Shown: positions 13,498 through 20,114, counted from the first letter of the stretch. The stretch is DNA of 22,032 bases from UBA10001 sp964349095 (GCA_964349095.1 CAYGFD010000008.1:1-22032); one strand, 5' to 3'. Made by a program: numbers and translations. The notes: generated by a model from the sequence alone, not told the origin.

Positions 13498-14052
13498 TTA
13501 CTTAACAAATATAAATCCGTAATGATAGGCGCCGGCTTGAAACTGTTTATCCTCTTTCAATCCTGCGCGAGCAGCAAACTCTTTGACTTGTTCTGGCGAC
13601 AATCGATCGTTTACCGGCGGACCAAATGGCGTCTGTTCCACTTTCCAATCTACGATCAATAGCCTGCCCCCTGTTTTTAATAAACGTTTCGCCTCATCAA
13701 GTATCGCAATGTTATTACGTGATTGATACATTATATTAATAAGTAGGGCGGCGTCAAGCGAGCCAACGGGTATGCTGGTTGCACCTAAACGTTCTAGATC
13801 AGACCAAACCGTCTCAATATTTAGTATATTATCAAGCTTGGCCTTTCCTCTTACACCCTCCAAAGCCGCTTTTAAAATATCCACTGCGTAAATCTTCCCC
13901 TTACCGCCAACCAAACGCGCGGCCGGTAGGGTAAAATAACCCGCACCCCCACAGCCTAAATCACCAACCAATTCACCCATTTTTAAATCCAAATACTTGG
14001 TCAATAATTCTTGCGGATCAAGTAATTTAGTAGGTACTAGTTTACTTAACAT
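13498..14052 (-). CDS. Class I SAM-dependent methyltransferase
   Basis: 184 residues. Motif I is VGDLGCGGAGYF (29-40, with Asp31 to Gly38 binding S-adenosylmethionine), followed by an acidic residue at the end of strand 2 in YAVDI, then ALLINIMYQ (strand 4) and LKTGGRLLIVDWK (strand 5), the usual order for a UbiE/Methyltransf_11-like fold. The C-terminal part has LSPEQVKEFAARAGL, common in small-molecule methyltransferases of this type. The substrate cannot be read from sequence. The start is set by an extended -10 box, TGCTATAAT, ending exactly 6 nt before the ATG. rnhB ends 21 nt upstream, so this gene may be transcribed both from its own promoter and by read-through. Confidence 0.82.
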   Translation of the reverse strand: MLSKLVPTKLLDPQELLTKYLDLKMGELVGDLGCGGAGYFTLPAARLVGGKGKIYAVDILKAALEGVRGKAKLDNILNIETVWSDLERLGATSIPVGSLDAALLINIMYQSRNNIAILDEAKRLLKTGGRLLIVDWKVEQTPFGPPVNDRLSPEQVKEFAARAGLKEDKQFQAGAYHYGFIFVK

Positions 14053-14058
14053 AACTAT

Positions 14059-14067
14059 ATTATAGCA
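14059..14067 (-). promoter_or_regulatory. Extended -10 promoter of the methyltransferase gene (leaderless type)
   Basis: On the - strand TGC-TATAAT (hexamer 14059-14064) ends 6 nt before the ATG at 14052. No good -35 is seen, as expected for an extended -10 promoter. Confidence 0.65.
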
Positions 14068-14073
14068 CTGCTA

Positions 14074-14688
14074 CTATGAAATACTAAAAGATTTACGATG
14101 CAAGGGACTAAGACCAAATTTCTTTATTGCCTGCCGGTGCCCCAAGGAACCATAACCTTTGTTTTTAGCCCAATTATATTGCGGATACTTTTTACCCAAC
14201 CTCGCCATCAGGCGATCTCTGTAAACTTTAGCGATAATAGAAGCACAGGCAATAGAAAAAACTTTTTGGTCACCCTTAACGATACACTGATGCGGTAAAT
14301 CCAAATTAAAACCTCCAATATAGTCCAGCAACAAATACTCCACTTTAGGTTTAATTATCTTGACGGCTTTAATAACCGAATTAATATTGGCAACCTGTAT
14401 TCCAGACTGATCAATTACAGTATTAGTAATTTTTACCACCGCAACAGCACGAGCACTTAAAACAATTTTTTTGTATAAATATTCCCGTTTGGCTGCTGAT
14501 AATTTTTTTGAATCTTTAATCTCCTGTAACCAATTACCCTTTACCTTTGCAATGCTGGGTGAAAAAACTACGGCCGCCGCCACAATTGGGCCAGCTAAAG
14601 CACCGCGACCGACTTCGTCCGCCCCAGCCACAACACTTAACCCTTTCCGCCAAAGCCTTTTCTCATAAATAAATTTATCTTTATTCAT
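14074..14688 (-). CDS. rnhB: Ribonuclease HII
   Basis: 204 residues from the ATG at 14688. That start gives an ATGA overlap with the upstream stop codon; a longer frame to 14721 would overlap it further. The enzyme cuts RNA in RNA-DNA hybrids and removes single ribonucleotides from DNA. The family signature GADEVGRGALAGP gives Asp24 and Glu25 plus the GRG module; DSKKLS is at 59-64; Asp122 is in LLLDYIGG and Asp140 in KGDQKVFSIACASIIAKVYRD. The C-terminal NKGYGSLGHRQAIKKFGLSPLHRKSF completes the type 2 pattern. It is cytoplasmic and probably translationally coupled to the CoA-binding protein gene. Confidence 0.95.
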   Translation of the reverse strand: MNKDKFIYEKRLWRKGLSVVAGADEVGRGALAGPIVAAAVVFSPSIAKVKGNWLQEIKDSKKLSAAKREYLYKKIVLSARAVAVVKITNTVIDQSGIQVANINSVIKAVKIIKPKVEYLLLDYIGGFNLDLPHQCIVKGDQKVFSIACASIIAKVYRDRLMARLGKKYPQYNWAKNKGYGSLGHRQAIKKFGLSPLHRKSFSIS

Positions 14689-15080
14689 AAGCTTAAACTT
14701 CGCCTCGCAATCATTATACAACTCCCATCAGCTACAACATCTAATCTTAATTTTTTACAGGCCTCAACTATTTCGGAACTTTCAGCCCCCGGCTGAAACC
14801 AAACCTTGTCTACACCAATTTTTTTTACAATTGAAAGCATTGGCAACCCTACGCCGGGCGGCACAACAAAAATTACCACATCGATTTTACCAGGTACTTC
14901 TTCTAACGTTGAATAAATTTTTATACCCTCAATTTCATTATACTTTGGATTAACCCCCACGATATTGTAATTGGCCTGCGCTAAATCATTAACCACTGTA
15001 TAACCATATTTATTTTTATCCGTGGAAGCGCCTACCAAAGCGTATTTATATTTTTGATTTATAAAATCCTTTACGTCCAT
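14685..15080 (-). CDS. CoA-binding protein (YccU-like Rossmann fold)
   Basis: 131 residues from the ATG at 15080. The longer frame to 15128 adds 16 hydrophobic residues with no family match. The sequence has KYALVGASTDKNKYGYTVVNDL, NIVGVNPKYNEIEG, KIDVVIFVVPP and DKVWFQPGAES in order, the conserved core of CoA_binding_2 proteins (120-140 residues), which match the CoA-binding domain of succinyl-CoA synthetase. The molecular role is unknown; homologues bind CoA without catalytic residues. A GATAAT box 6 nt before the ATG fits the leaderless pattern of this genome. The stop codon overlaps the rnhB start by 4 nt. Confidence 0.88.
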   Translation of the reverse strand: MDVKDFINQKYKYALVGASTDKNKYGYTVVNDLAQANYNIVGVNPKYNEIEGIKIYSTLEEVPGKIDVVIFVVPPGVGLPMLSIVKKIGVDKVWFQPGAESSEIVEACKKLRLDVVADGSCIMIARRSLSL

Positions 15081-15138
15081 ATAGTTATTATCTATTAAGA
15101 TGGAAAAAAAGAAAATACATTTAAACATTAGCTCAAAA

Positions 15139-15166
15139 TAAAAAAAGCCAACTTGTTAGTCGGCTT
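15139..15166 (-). terminator. Terminator of the CDF transporter gene, overlapping its stop codon
   Basis: On the - strand AAGCCGACT (15158-15166) pairs with AGTTGGCTT (15145-15153) with one G-T pair and a 4-nt loop, followed by a T-run. The TAA stop codon (15156-15158) spans the loop and the base of the stem. Confidence 0.82.
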
Positions 15167-15785
15167 TAAACAATCGATAACTTTTCCAGGCCAGTTGCCC
15201 AGACCACTTAAGCATTGCCAGTGCAATGAGAAAAGAAATAATGGGGTCAAATATTACCAAGTCGGTCAACCATATAATCATACTGGTAAGTATCACGGCC
15301 AAACTCTGCCAAAAATCAGATAACACATGTACGGCCAGTCCTTGGCTGGTTATATGTTGATGCCCAACACTTTCTAAAATAACATGCTGGTACCAATTTC
15401 CCAGCGCTCCCAAAACCGCAACCGATAACATATACCCACCGACTATTTCTTGAGCTGAACCAAAACGATGCCAGCATTCATTAAATATTATAGCTACCAC
15501 TGCTAATAAAAGCCCGGCGTGAATAAATCCACCAACCGCGCGGATTCTGTTTTCGCTACTTCTATGATCCTTTACTTTTTTAGCAACGATAATCGCCACA
15601 ACACAAGAAACTCCGTCAATAAAGACGTGCCCAGCGTCAGAGAGTAAAGCTAAACTTCCTGATAAAAATCCACCGACCACTTCCAGGGCAGTGATGATGA
15701 GCGCAATACCAAGCACTCGCCAATATCTACGCTCCTCGCAGGAGCAGTAACCGCCTGGACAATTTTCCAGATGACCATTTTTCAA
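15156..15785 (-). CDS. Cation diffusion facilitator transporter lacking the C-terminal domain
   Basis: 209 residues with six TM helices starting near residue 22. The intramembrane metal site is intact: His53 and Asp57 on TM2 (SLALLSDAGHVFID) and His153 and Asp157 on TM5 (HVLSDFWQSL), the H-x3-D pairs of Zn2+ exporters such as ZitB. The family exchanges cytoplasmic Zn2+ (or related ions) for protons. Typical members have about 300 residues with a cytoplasmic metal-binding dimerisation domain; here the protein stops right after TM6. The N-terminus is short and Cys/His-rich (H5, C9, C14, C16), possibly a replacement metal sensor. The start is TTG with a good AAGGAG SD 7 nt upstream and an own promoter. 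The short length is genuine, because the stop lies inside the terminator. Confidence 0.88.
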   Translation of the reverse strand: MKNGHLENCPGGYCSCEERRYWRVLGIALIITALEVVGGFLSGSLALLSDAGHVFIDGVSCVVAIIVAKKVKDHRSSENRIRAVGGFIHAGLLLAVVAIIFNECWHRFGSAQEIVGGYMLSVAVLGALGNWYQHVILESVGHQHITSQGLAVHVLSDFWQSLAVILTSMIIWLTDLVIFDPIISFLIALAMLKWSGQLAWKSYRLFKAD

Positions 15786-15792
15786 GGTACTA

Positions 15793-15798
15793 CTCCTT
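15793..15798 (-). promoter_or_regulatory. Shine-Dalgarno site fixing the TTG start of the CDF gene
   Basis: On the - strand AAGGAG lies 7 nt before the TTG at 15783-15785. It is one of only two strong SD sites in the window. Confidence 0.8.
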
Positions 15799-15827
15799 TT
15801 GATTTTTATTTAGTGAGTTGGTCTAAA

Positions 15828-15856
15828 ATCTTATAACCTCGGACGTGTTTTGTCAA
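15828..15856 (-). promoter_or_regulatory. Promoter of the CDF transporter gene
   Basis: On the - strand TTGACA (15851-15856), 17-nt spacer, TAAGAT (15828-15833), giving a leader of about 35 nt. The -35 abuts the T-run of the glutamate dehydrogenase terminator. Confidence 0.8.
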
Positions 15857-15887
15857 AATAAAACACCGCTCACTAAAGAGCGGTGTT
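15855..15887 (-). terminator. Terminator of the repressor-trxA-trxB-gdh operon
   Basis: A perfect 10-bp stem AACACCGCTC/GAGCGGTGTT (15862-15871 with 15878-15887), a 6-nt loop, followed on the - strand by TTTTATTTT. Confidence 0.85.
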
Positions 15888-15899
15888 AAATAAATAAAA

Positions 15900-17135
15900 T
15901 TAGTATTTTCCTCGCGCTTCAATTGCCTTACCTATTCTCTCCACCGCCAGTACAAACGCGGCGGTACGCAGCGAAACTTTCAATTCCTGTGCCTTATTCC
16001 AAATATCATTGAACGCCTTAACCATTATTGGTTTCAATTTTTCATTAACTTCTTTTTCTGTCCAATAATATTGCTGAATATTTTGCACTAGTTCAAAATA
16101 AGAAACCGTAACCCCGCCGGCATTAGCCAAGACGTCTGGCACGACTACTACATTTTTCTTACCAAACTTTTCATCGGCCTCAGGGGTGGTTGGACCGTTA
16201 GCCATCTCAAATATTACTTTAGCCTTAACCCGACCAACGTTAGATTTGGTAATTTGATTTTCTAAGGCCGCCGGCACCAAAACAGTTACTGGCAACTCTA
16301 ATAATTGATTATTGCTAATTGATTTACTTTTTGGGAAACCAGTCAGCACCCCCCTTTCTTTCTTATACTTTTCCACATCCATAGGATTTAAACCTTGAGG
16401 ATTATATATCGCCCCCTTAGAGTCTGACATAGCTACCACTTTAAAACCTTCCTCGTGAAGTAACCGGGCCATAATGCCCCCAACATTTCCCATACCCTGA
16501 ACTGCGACTGTAGTTGTTTTAGAATTTAACTTTAATTTCTTTGCTAATTCAAGAAACACATAAAGCCCGCCCCGAGCTGTTGCTTCGGTCCGGCCTTCGG
16601 AACCGCCAGCCTCCAGCGGCTTACCTGTAAAAGTCCCTTTGACCTGTTTTCCGACAATGCGATTATATTCATCACCCATCCAGGCCATAATTTCTGGAGT
16701 CGTGTTAACATCTGGCGCTGGCACGTCTTGTTCTGGGCCAATGAACGGAGCGAGTCTTCTAGACAACGCGCGCGATAATCTTTCTAACTCACCTTTGGAT
16801 AACTTTTTAGGATCAACGGTGATACCACCCTTTCCACCACCTAAAGGTATACCCGCCACCGCGCATTTAATTCCCATCCAAAACGCCAACGCCTTAACCT
16901 CGTCTAAATTAGTTTGTGGATGAAATCGCAAACCACCTTTGTAAGGACCGCGCGCCGATGTGTATTGCACTCTAAACCCAGTAAAAGTTTTAGTTGAACC
17001 ATCATCCATTATTATTGGTAATGCAAACTGAAGTATTCTCTCGGGCTGTTTGAGTTGTTCCAAAACCCCTGGTGACAAATTCAAATATTCAGAAGCGACC
17101 TTAAGTTGTTGTAAAGCATTATTAAACACTGACAT
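15900..17135 (-). CDS. gdhA: Glutamate dehydrogenase (Glu/Leu/Phe/Val dehydrogenase family)
   Basis: 411 residues, matching the short hexameric class. The substrate domain has RGPYKGGLRFHP (Lys66), MGIKCAVAGIPLGGGKGG (Lys90 and catalytic Lys102) and VPAPDVNT with the catalytic Asp. The nucleotide domain has AVQGMGNVGG (GxGxxG). NAD versus NADP preference cannot be settled by eye. The reaction interconverts 2-oxoglutarate plus ammonia with glutamate (EC 1.4.1.2-4); leucine or valine dehydrogenase activity is less likely given the length and the PLGGGKGG context. It lies 11 nt after trxB and before a terminator, so it is the last gene of the operon headed by the CsoR/CstR-type repressor. The pairing with the thioredoxin system is unusual and may link nitrogen or NAD(P)H metabolism to redox control. 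Confidence 0.93.
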   Translation of the reverse strand: MSVFNNALQQLKVASEYLNLSPGVLEQLKQPERILQFALPIIMDDGSTKTFTGFRVQYTSARGPYKGGLRFHPQTNLDEVKALAFWMGIKCAVAGIPLGGGKGGITVDPKKLSKGELERLSRALSRRLAPFIGPEQDVPAPDVNTTPEIMAWMGDEYNRIVGKQVKGTFTGKPLEAGGSEGRTEATARGGLYVFLELAKKLKLNSKTTTVAVQGMGNVGGIMARLLHEEGFKVVAMSDSKGAIYNPQGLNPMDVEKYKKERGVLTGFPKSKSISNNQLLELPVTVLVPAALENQITKSNVGRVKAKVIFEMANGPTTPEADEKFGKKNVVVVPDVLANAGGVTVSYFELVQNIQQYYWTEKEVNEKLKPIMVKAFNDIWNKAQELKVSLRTAAFVLAVERIGKAIEARGKY

Positions 17136-17146
17136 ATAAAATTAAA

Positions 17147-18175
17147 TTAATTTTTAATTGCGTCCACCCCGATTTGTGTGGCAATCGGCGTCGGGCTTTT
17201 TTTCAAACCCCAATCAATATTAACCCCTCTAAACCCACGGGCTTTTTGTAAATAAGAATAAGTCTTAAGGGCCGCGGTCGCACCCTCACCAGCTGAAATA
17301 ACTATTTGCTTATAGGAAATAGTGGTCACGTCGCCGGCGGCGAGCACCCCCGGTTGAGACGTTTCACAATCGCGATTCACTTTTATTTGTTTACGCTCAT
17401 CAAACTCTACCAGATCTTGTAACCACTTAGTATTGGCAATAAAACCAATCTCCACAAACACGCCATCAAGAGGTAACTCCTGAACCTGTTCTGGATTATT
17501 CACATCTCGAACCACTATACTCTTTACCCGCTGATCACCTTTAATCTCAACGGTTTCTTTATCGAGCAGTATCTCAATATTAGGCTGTTTTAACTGTTCA
17601 ACCAGTACCGCCTCGGCCTTAAATTCTTTAGTACGATGAATTAAATAAACCTTTGGGCACCATTGCGCCAGCAGTAGAGCCGCATCCACCGCTGAATTAC
17701 CACCACCGACTACGGCCACATTTTTATTTTTAAAAAAGGGCGCATCGCAAGTTGCACAATAGCTTACTCCTTTACCAGCAAATTCTGTTTCACCCGGAAC
17801 ACCTAGGTGTCGGTGCGATAAACCAAAGGCCAAAATTACAGTATAAGAAACGAAGCTCTCAGTATTAGTTGTGACGGTAAAAATAGGCAGACCTTTTTCA
17901 TCTGCTGATTTAACAATACTAATAACTTCCGCGTATAAAAATTTCGTGCCAACACTCTCGGACTGCTCCTTAAACTTATTCATTAGTGTCGGACCATCAA
18001 TGAGTCCCACGCCGGGATAATTTTCAATTTCATTAGTCGTCGCTGCTTGCCCACCAATATCTGGACTGATCAGCAAAGTTTTCATACCTCGACGCGAAGT
18101 ATAAATAGAAGCAGTTAGTCCTGCTGCACCGCCCCCAACAATAATACAATCGTAGGTAATTTTTTCGCTTTCCAT
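17147..18175 (-). CDS. trxB: Thioredoxin reductase
   Basis: 342 residues, about 25 longer than usual. FAD binding is IIVGGGAAGLTASIY (11-25), the redox-active pair is Cys140-Ala-Thr-Cys143, and the NAD(P)H domain begins with VVGGGNSAVDAA; LAAGDVTTISYKQIVISAGEGATAA is the FAD-binding C-terminal motif. The NADPH-selecting sequence, usually HRRxxFRA, reads HRTKEFKA, so cofactor preference is uncertain. The extra C-terminal segment (about 315-342; FRGVNIDWGLKKSPTP) is not part of the core enzyme. It reduces thioredoxin encoded immediately upstream; one nucleotide separates the trxA stop from this ATG, so translation is coupled. Confidence 0.93.
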   Translation of the reverse strand: MESEKITYDCIIVGGGAAGLTASIYTSRRGMKTLLISPDIGGQAATTNEIENYPGVGLIDGPTLMNKFKEQSESVGTKFLYAEVISIVKSADEKGLPIFTVTTNTESFVSYTVILAFGLSHRHLGVPGETEFAGKGVSYCATCDAPFFKNKNVAVVGGGNSAVDAALLLAQWCPKVYLIHRTKEFKAEAVLVEQLKQPNIEILLDKETVEIKGDQRVKSIVVRDVNNPEQVQELPLDGVFVEIGFIANTKWLQDLVEFDERKQIKVNRDCETSQPGVLAAGDVTTISYKQIVISAGEGATAALKTYSYLQKARGFRGVNIDWGLKKSPTPIATQIGVDAIKN

Positions 18176-18176
18176 T

Positions 18177-18500
18177 TTACATGTGCTTAGTTAAAGCTTG
18201 AACAAGTTTATCCTTGGGCTGTACACCAACAAATTGTTCGACGACCTCTCCAGCTTTAATTATTAAAAGTGTGGGAATGCTCAGAACATTAAATTTTGTT
18301 GTAGTCTCGTGATTCTCATCCGCATTTAGTTTTCCAATCTTAACAGACTTCCCTTCATAGTCATGAGCCAACTCCTCAATGATCGGGCCTTGCAAACGAC
18401 ATGGGCCACACCACGGTGCCCAAATATCAACCAAAACTGTTACGGAACTTTTTAGAACTTCAGTGTCGAAATTTTGATCAGTAAAAATTACTTCTGCCAT
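18177..18500 (-). CDS. trxA: Thioredoxin
   Basis: 107 residues, standard length. The active site is WAPWCGPC with Cys31 and Cys34; buried Asp25 (VLVDIWAPW) and the cis-proline loop SIPTLLI are present. It reduces protein disulphides in the cytoplasm and is regenerated by TrxB encoded next. It sits 27 nt after the CsoR/CstR-type gene and shares its promoter, so its expression should rise when that repressor leaves the operator. No separate promoter or strong SD is obvious. Confidence 0.95.
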   Translation of the reverse strand: MAEVIFTDQNFDTEVLKSSVTVLVDIWAPWCGPCRLQGPIIEELAHDYEGKSVKIGKLNADENHETTTKFNVLSIPTLLIIKAGEVVEQFVGVQPKDKLVQALTKHM

Positions 18501-18527
18501 AAATATAAATTAACTATAAAATAAAAA

Positions 18528-18779
18528 TTAAGAGGTGATTTTAAATAATTGGGAAACCAATTGTTCTAATTTTTTCACTTTCTCTGGATCAGTCAAGTCG
18601 TCGCCAAAACAGCCGTTAGCTTCAGCTTCGAGAAGCAGCCTCCCTAAACGCTCAAGCGAAGCTCGTGCAGCAACAATTTGCTGAATTATATCTTCACAGT
18701 CACGCTTGGACTCAATCATTCTCCCAATGCCTGAAATTTGACCCTCCAGACGGTTGTATTGATCGGTAACAACTTTAAT
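18528..18779 (-). CDS. CsoR/RcnR/CstR-family (DUF156) transcriptional repressor, probable ATT start
   Basis: 83 residues if started at ATT (18777-18779), a normal length. The family core is YNRLEGQISGIGRMIESKRDCEDIIQQIVAARASL. Ligand Cys28 and Cys57 are present with the 29-residue spacing of Cys36/Cys65 of CsoR, but the residue 4 before the second Cys is Glu53 instead of the copper-ligating His. That Cys-x-Cys pattern without His is also what CstR persulphide sensors show, so the signal could be Cu(I), another metal or sulphane sulphur. The only in-frame ATG/GTG/TTG before the core is TTG at 18839, which would translate the -35, -10 and operator; transcription should start near 18801, hence ATT. 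It heads trxA-trxB-gdhA and should repress its own operon. Confidence 0.8.
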   Translation of the reverse strand: MKVVTDQYNRLEGQISGIGRMIESKRDCEDIIQQIVAARASLERLGRLLLEAEANGCFGDDLTDPEKVKKLEQLVSQLFKITS

Positions 18780-18795
18780 ATCACACTTTATAGAA

Positions 18796-18819
18796 ATACT
18801 ATATACTAGTATATAGTAT
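18796..18819. promoter_or_regulatory. Perfect 24-bp palindromic operator
   Basis: The sequence equals its own reverse complement over 24 bp, starting ATACTATATA and centred on CTAG, with ATAC/GTAT ends as in known CsoR-family operators. It covers the -10 box and part of the spacer of the adjacent promoter, so a bound repressor would block RNA polymerase. The natural ligand is the repressor encoded directly downstream. Confidence 0.75.
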
Positions 18820-18835
18820 ACTGTTAAATTGTCAA
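18808..18835 (-). promoter_or_regulatory. Promoter of the repressor-trxA-trxB-gdh operon
   Basis: On the - strand TTGACA (18830-18835), 16-nt spacer, TATACT (18808-18813). The -10 lies inside the palindromic operator. Confidence 0.78.
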
Positions 18836-18870
18836 GCAAGGTAAGATTTAAACAGCGGTATAATTCCTAG

Positions 18871-18970
18871 TCCTCCTTAGTGGGTGTTTGTGGATCCACC
18901 GCTTCAACCACCTGTCATATTCTAGGCGGTTACTCAAACTACACCCACAGGTAATCGTGGATGGAGTGTT
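18871..18970. other. Intergenic segment with hairpin potential, no gene seen
   Basis: No open frame. GTGGGTG (18880-18886) pairs with CACCCAC (18942-18948); TTTG (18887-18890) pairs with CAAA (18935-18938) past a 3-nt bulge, and ACCGC (18898-18902) pairs with GCGGT (18926-18930) inside. A TATAAT at 18859-18864 could start a + strand transcript but lacks a -35. It is richer in G+C than flanking DNA. Nature unknown. Confidence 0.25.
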
Positions 18971-18992
18971 TATTATATTTTACGACACATAT

Positions 18993-19008
18993 TGTTCTAC
19001 GTGGAACA
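18993..19008. promoter_or_regulatory. parS-like site 1 (one mismatch to palindrome)
   Basis: TGTTCTACGTGGAACA matches the bacterial parS pattern TGTTnCACGTGnAACA except for one base in one arm. Flanking bases extend the palindrome to 22 bp. It lies just upstream of the tRNA-Ala promoter. Confidence 0.6.
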
Positions 19009-19012
19009 ATAA

Positions 19013-19040
19013 TTGACAATCTACATAAAATGGCTATAAT
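19013..19040 (+). promoter_or_regulatory. tRNA-Ala promoter
   Basis: TTGACA (19013-19018), 16-nt spacer, TATAAT (19035-19040): consensus boxes at a suitable distance from the tRNA at 19065. Confidence 0.85.
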
Positions 19041-19064
19041 TTATCTACATTTAGTTCGTTTTTC

Positions 19065-19140
19065 GGGCCGATAGCTCAGCTGGTAGAGCACTTCCATGGC
19101 ATGGAAGGGGTCAGGGGTTCGAGTCCCCTTCGGTCCACCA
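19065..19140 (+). tRNA. tRNA-Ala (anticodon GGC)
   Basis: A 76-nt cloverleaf. Acceptor GGGCCGA pairs with TCGGTCC (one G-T pair), the D-arm is GCTC-AGCTGGTA-GAGC, and anticodon stem CTTCC/GGAAG surrounds loop ATGGCAT with GGC at 19098-19100. The T-arm is AGGGG-TTCGAGT-CCCCT, and CCA is encoded at 19138-19140. It is a stand-alone gene between two parS-like palindromes. Confidence 0.96.
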
Positions 19141-19172
19141 AGTAAATTTCCAAAATTTGTATAAAAATATTC

Positions 19173-19199
19173 CACGGTTTATCCACAGACCGTGCTTTT
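19173..19199 (+). terminator. Probable terminator after tRNA-Ala, with a DnaA-box sequence in its loop
   Basis: CACGGT (19173-19178) pairs with ACCGTG (19189-19194), followed by CTTTT. The loop contains TTATCCACA (19179-19187), an exact DnaA-box sequence. The short T-run makes this a modest terminator; on the - strand a T-rich stretch follows at a few nt. Confidence 0.5.
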
Positions 19200-19203
19200 A
19201 AAT

Positions 19204-19219
19204 TGTTCCACGTGGAACA
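19204..19219. promoter_or_regulatory. parS-like site 2 (perfect palindrome)
   Basis: TGTTCCACGTGGAACA is a perfect 16-bp palindrome that fits the parS pattern TGTTnCACGTGnAACA; the T/A flanks make it 18 bp. It lies between the tRNA-Ala hairpin and the 3' end of the glycosyltransferase gene. Confidence 0.72.
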
Positions 19220-19222
19220 AAC

Positions 19223-19969
19223 CTAGTTACTGTTATTAAAATGGTCCACTAAAGCCAAGATTGGAAATATAAATACCGCCTTAATAATGCGGATAACTCG
19301 TTTTGGTTGAAGTATTAATCTCCATAACCACTCCAGACCAAACCTCTGCATCAATATTGGGGCCCTTTTGTATCTATTGCTCAAATAATCTAAGGATCCG
19401 CCAACACCTATAGCAACCTTTATTCCCGGCATTTGTTTTAAGTAGTAATCAATCCATCGCTCTTGCTTAGGCGCACCAAAAGCTACTAATAAAACCTCAG
19501 CCCCCGAATTATTAATAGTTGTGATCACCTCTTCACTTTTACCATCAGCTAACGGCATTCTCTCCCACTCAGTAAATTGCGGACCAGCTGCATATGAGAT
19601 CTGTGCGCTGTACTTGTCTCTAATAGTGTTAAGCACATTTACTGAATCACCCAACATAAATACTTTCATATCAGAAAGCGCGGCCTCTTTTAGAATGCGC
19701 TCCACTAGATCAACGCCCATGACCCTCCCTTTTACTATTGGTGCATTAAAAAGGTAGGACAATAAACTTATTCCAACTCCATCAGGTAAAAGTAATGAAG
19801 AGTTTTTTAGTATATGAAAATAATCCGTATTAAATTTAGCATGCAATAATATCTCTGGATTAGCAGTCACGATCAAATGTTGGCGAGCATCTTTAATCCA
19901 GATTTTTATTTGTGCAATTGTCTCGGAATAAGAAATATCCGAAATAGGTAAATCAAATATTTTGAGCAT
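19223..19969 (-). CDS. WecG/TagA/CpsF family glycosyltransferase (GT26)
   Basis: 248 residues from the ATG at 19969; a longer frame to 20113 adds 48 residues unlike the family and would cross its promoter. Motifs: HLIVTANPEILLHA (Thr35 and Asn37), LLPDGVGISLL (Asp63, the presumed catalytic acid equivalent), KVFMLGDS, VLLVAFGAPKQERWI and VAIGVGGSLDYLSNRYKRAP, then FGLEWLWRLILQPKR. The C-terminal basic-amphipathic segment helps membrane association. The family transfers N-acetylmannosamine or its uronic acid to lipid-linked GlcNAc in wall teichoic acid, enterobacterial common antigen or capsule synthesis, so this enzyme should act at the inner face of the membrane in surface polysaccharide synthesis. 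It is transcribed alone, divergent from lexA. Confidence 0.92.
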   Translation of the reverse strand: MLKIFDLPISDISYSETIAQIKIWIKDARQHLIVTANPEILLHAKFNTDYFHILKNSSLLLPDGVGISLLSYLFNAPIVKGRVMGVDLVERILKEAALSDMKVFMLGDSVNVLNTIRDKYSAQISYAAGPQFTEWERMPLADGKSEEVITTINNSGAEVLLVAFGAPKQERWIDYYLKQMPGIKVAIGVGGSLDYLSNRYKRAPILMQRFGLEWLWRLILQPKRVIRIIKAVFIFPILALVDHFNNSN

Positions 19970-19976
19970 ATAAATA

Positions 19977-19985
19977 ATTGTAGCA
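19977..19985 (-). promoter_or_regulatory. Extended -10 promoter of the glycosyltransferase gene (leaderless type)
   Basis: On the - strand TGC-TACAAT (hexamer 19977-19982) ends 7 nt before the ATG at 19969. No -35 was identified. The remaining bases to 20085 show nothing else I can assign. Confidence 0.5.
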
Positions 19986-20085
19986 CTAACCATAAATCTG
20001 ACGACACGAGTATTAAACTGCCAACATAGCGGGGCTAGGGTAACGGTGCGGAACCGAAGCGAACGATAAAATAGCGAAAGAGAAC

Positions 20086-20114
20086 TTGACTTATTAAGTG
20101 TACAAAAGTACACT
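20086..20114 (+). promoter_or_regulatory. lexA-dinB promoter
   Basis: TTGACT (20086-20091), 17-nt spacer, TACACT (20109-20114). The expected start of transcription falls at or next to the ATG at 20124, so the mRNA is probably leaderless. Confidence 0.65.

Noticed and set aside
15156..15785. Frameshift truncating the CDF transporter
   Set aside because: The stop lies in a well-formed terminator and no continuation of the family is visible downstream in other frames.
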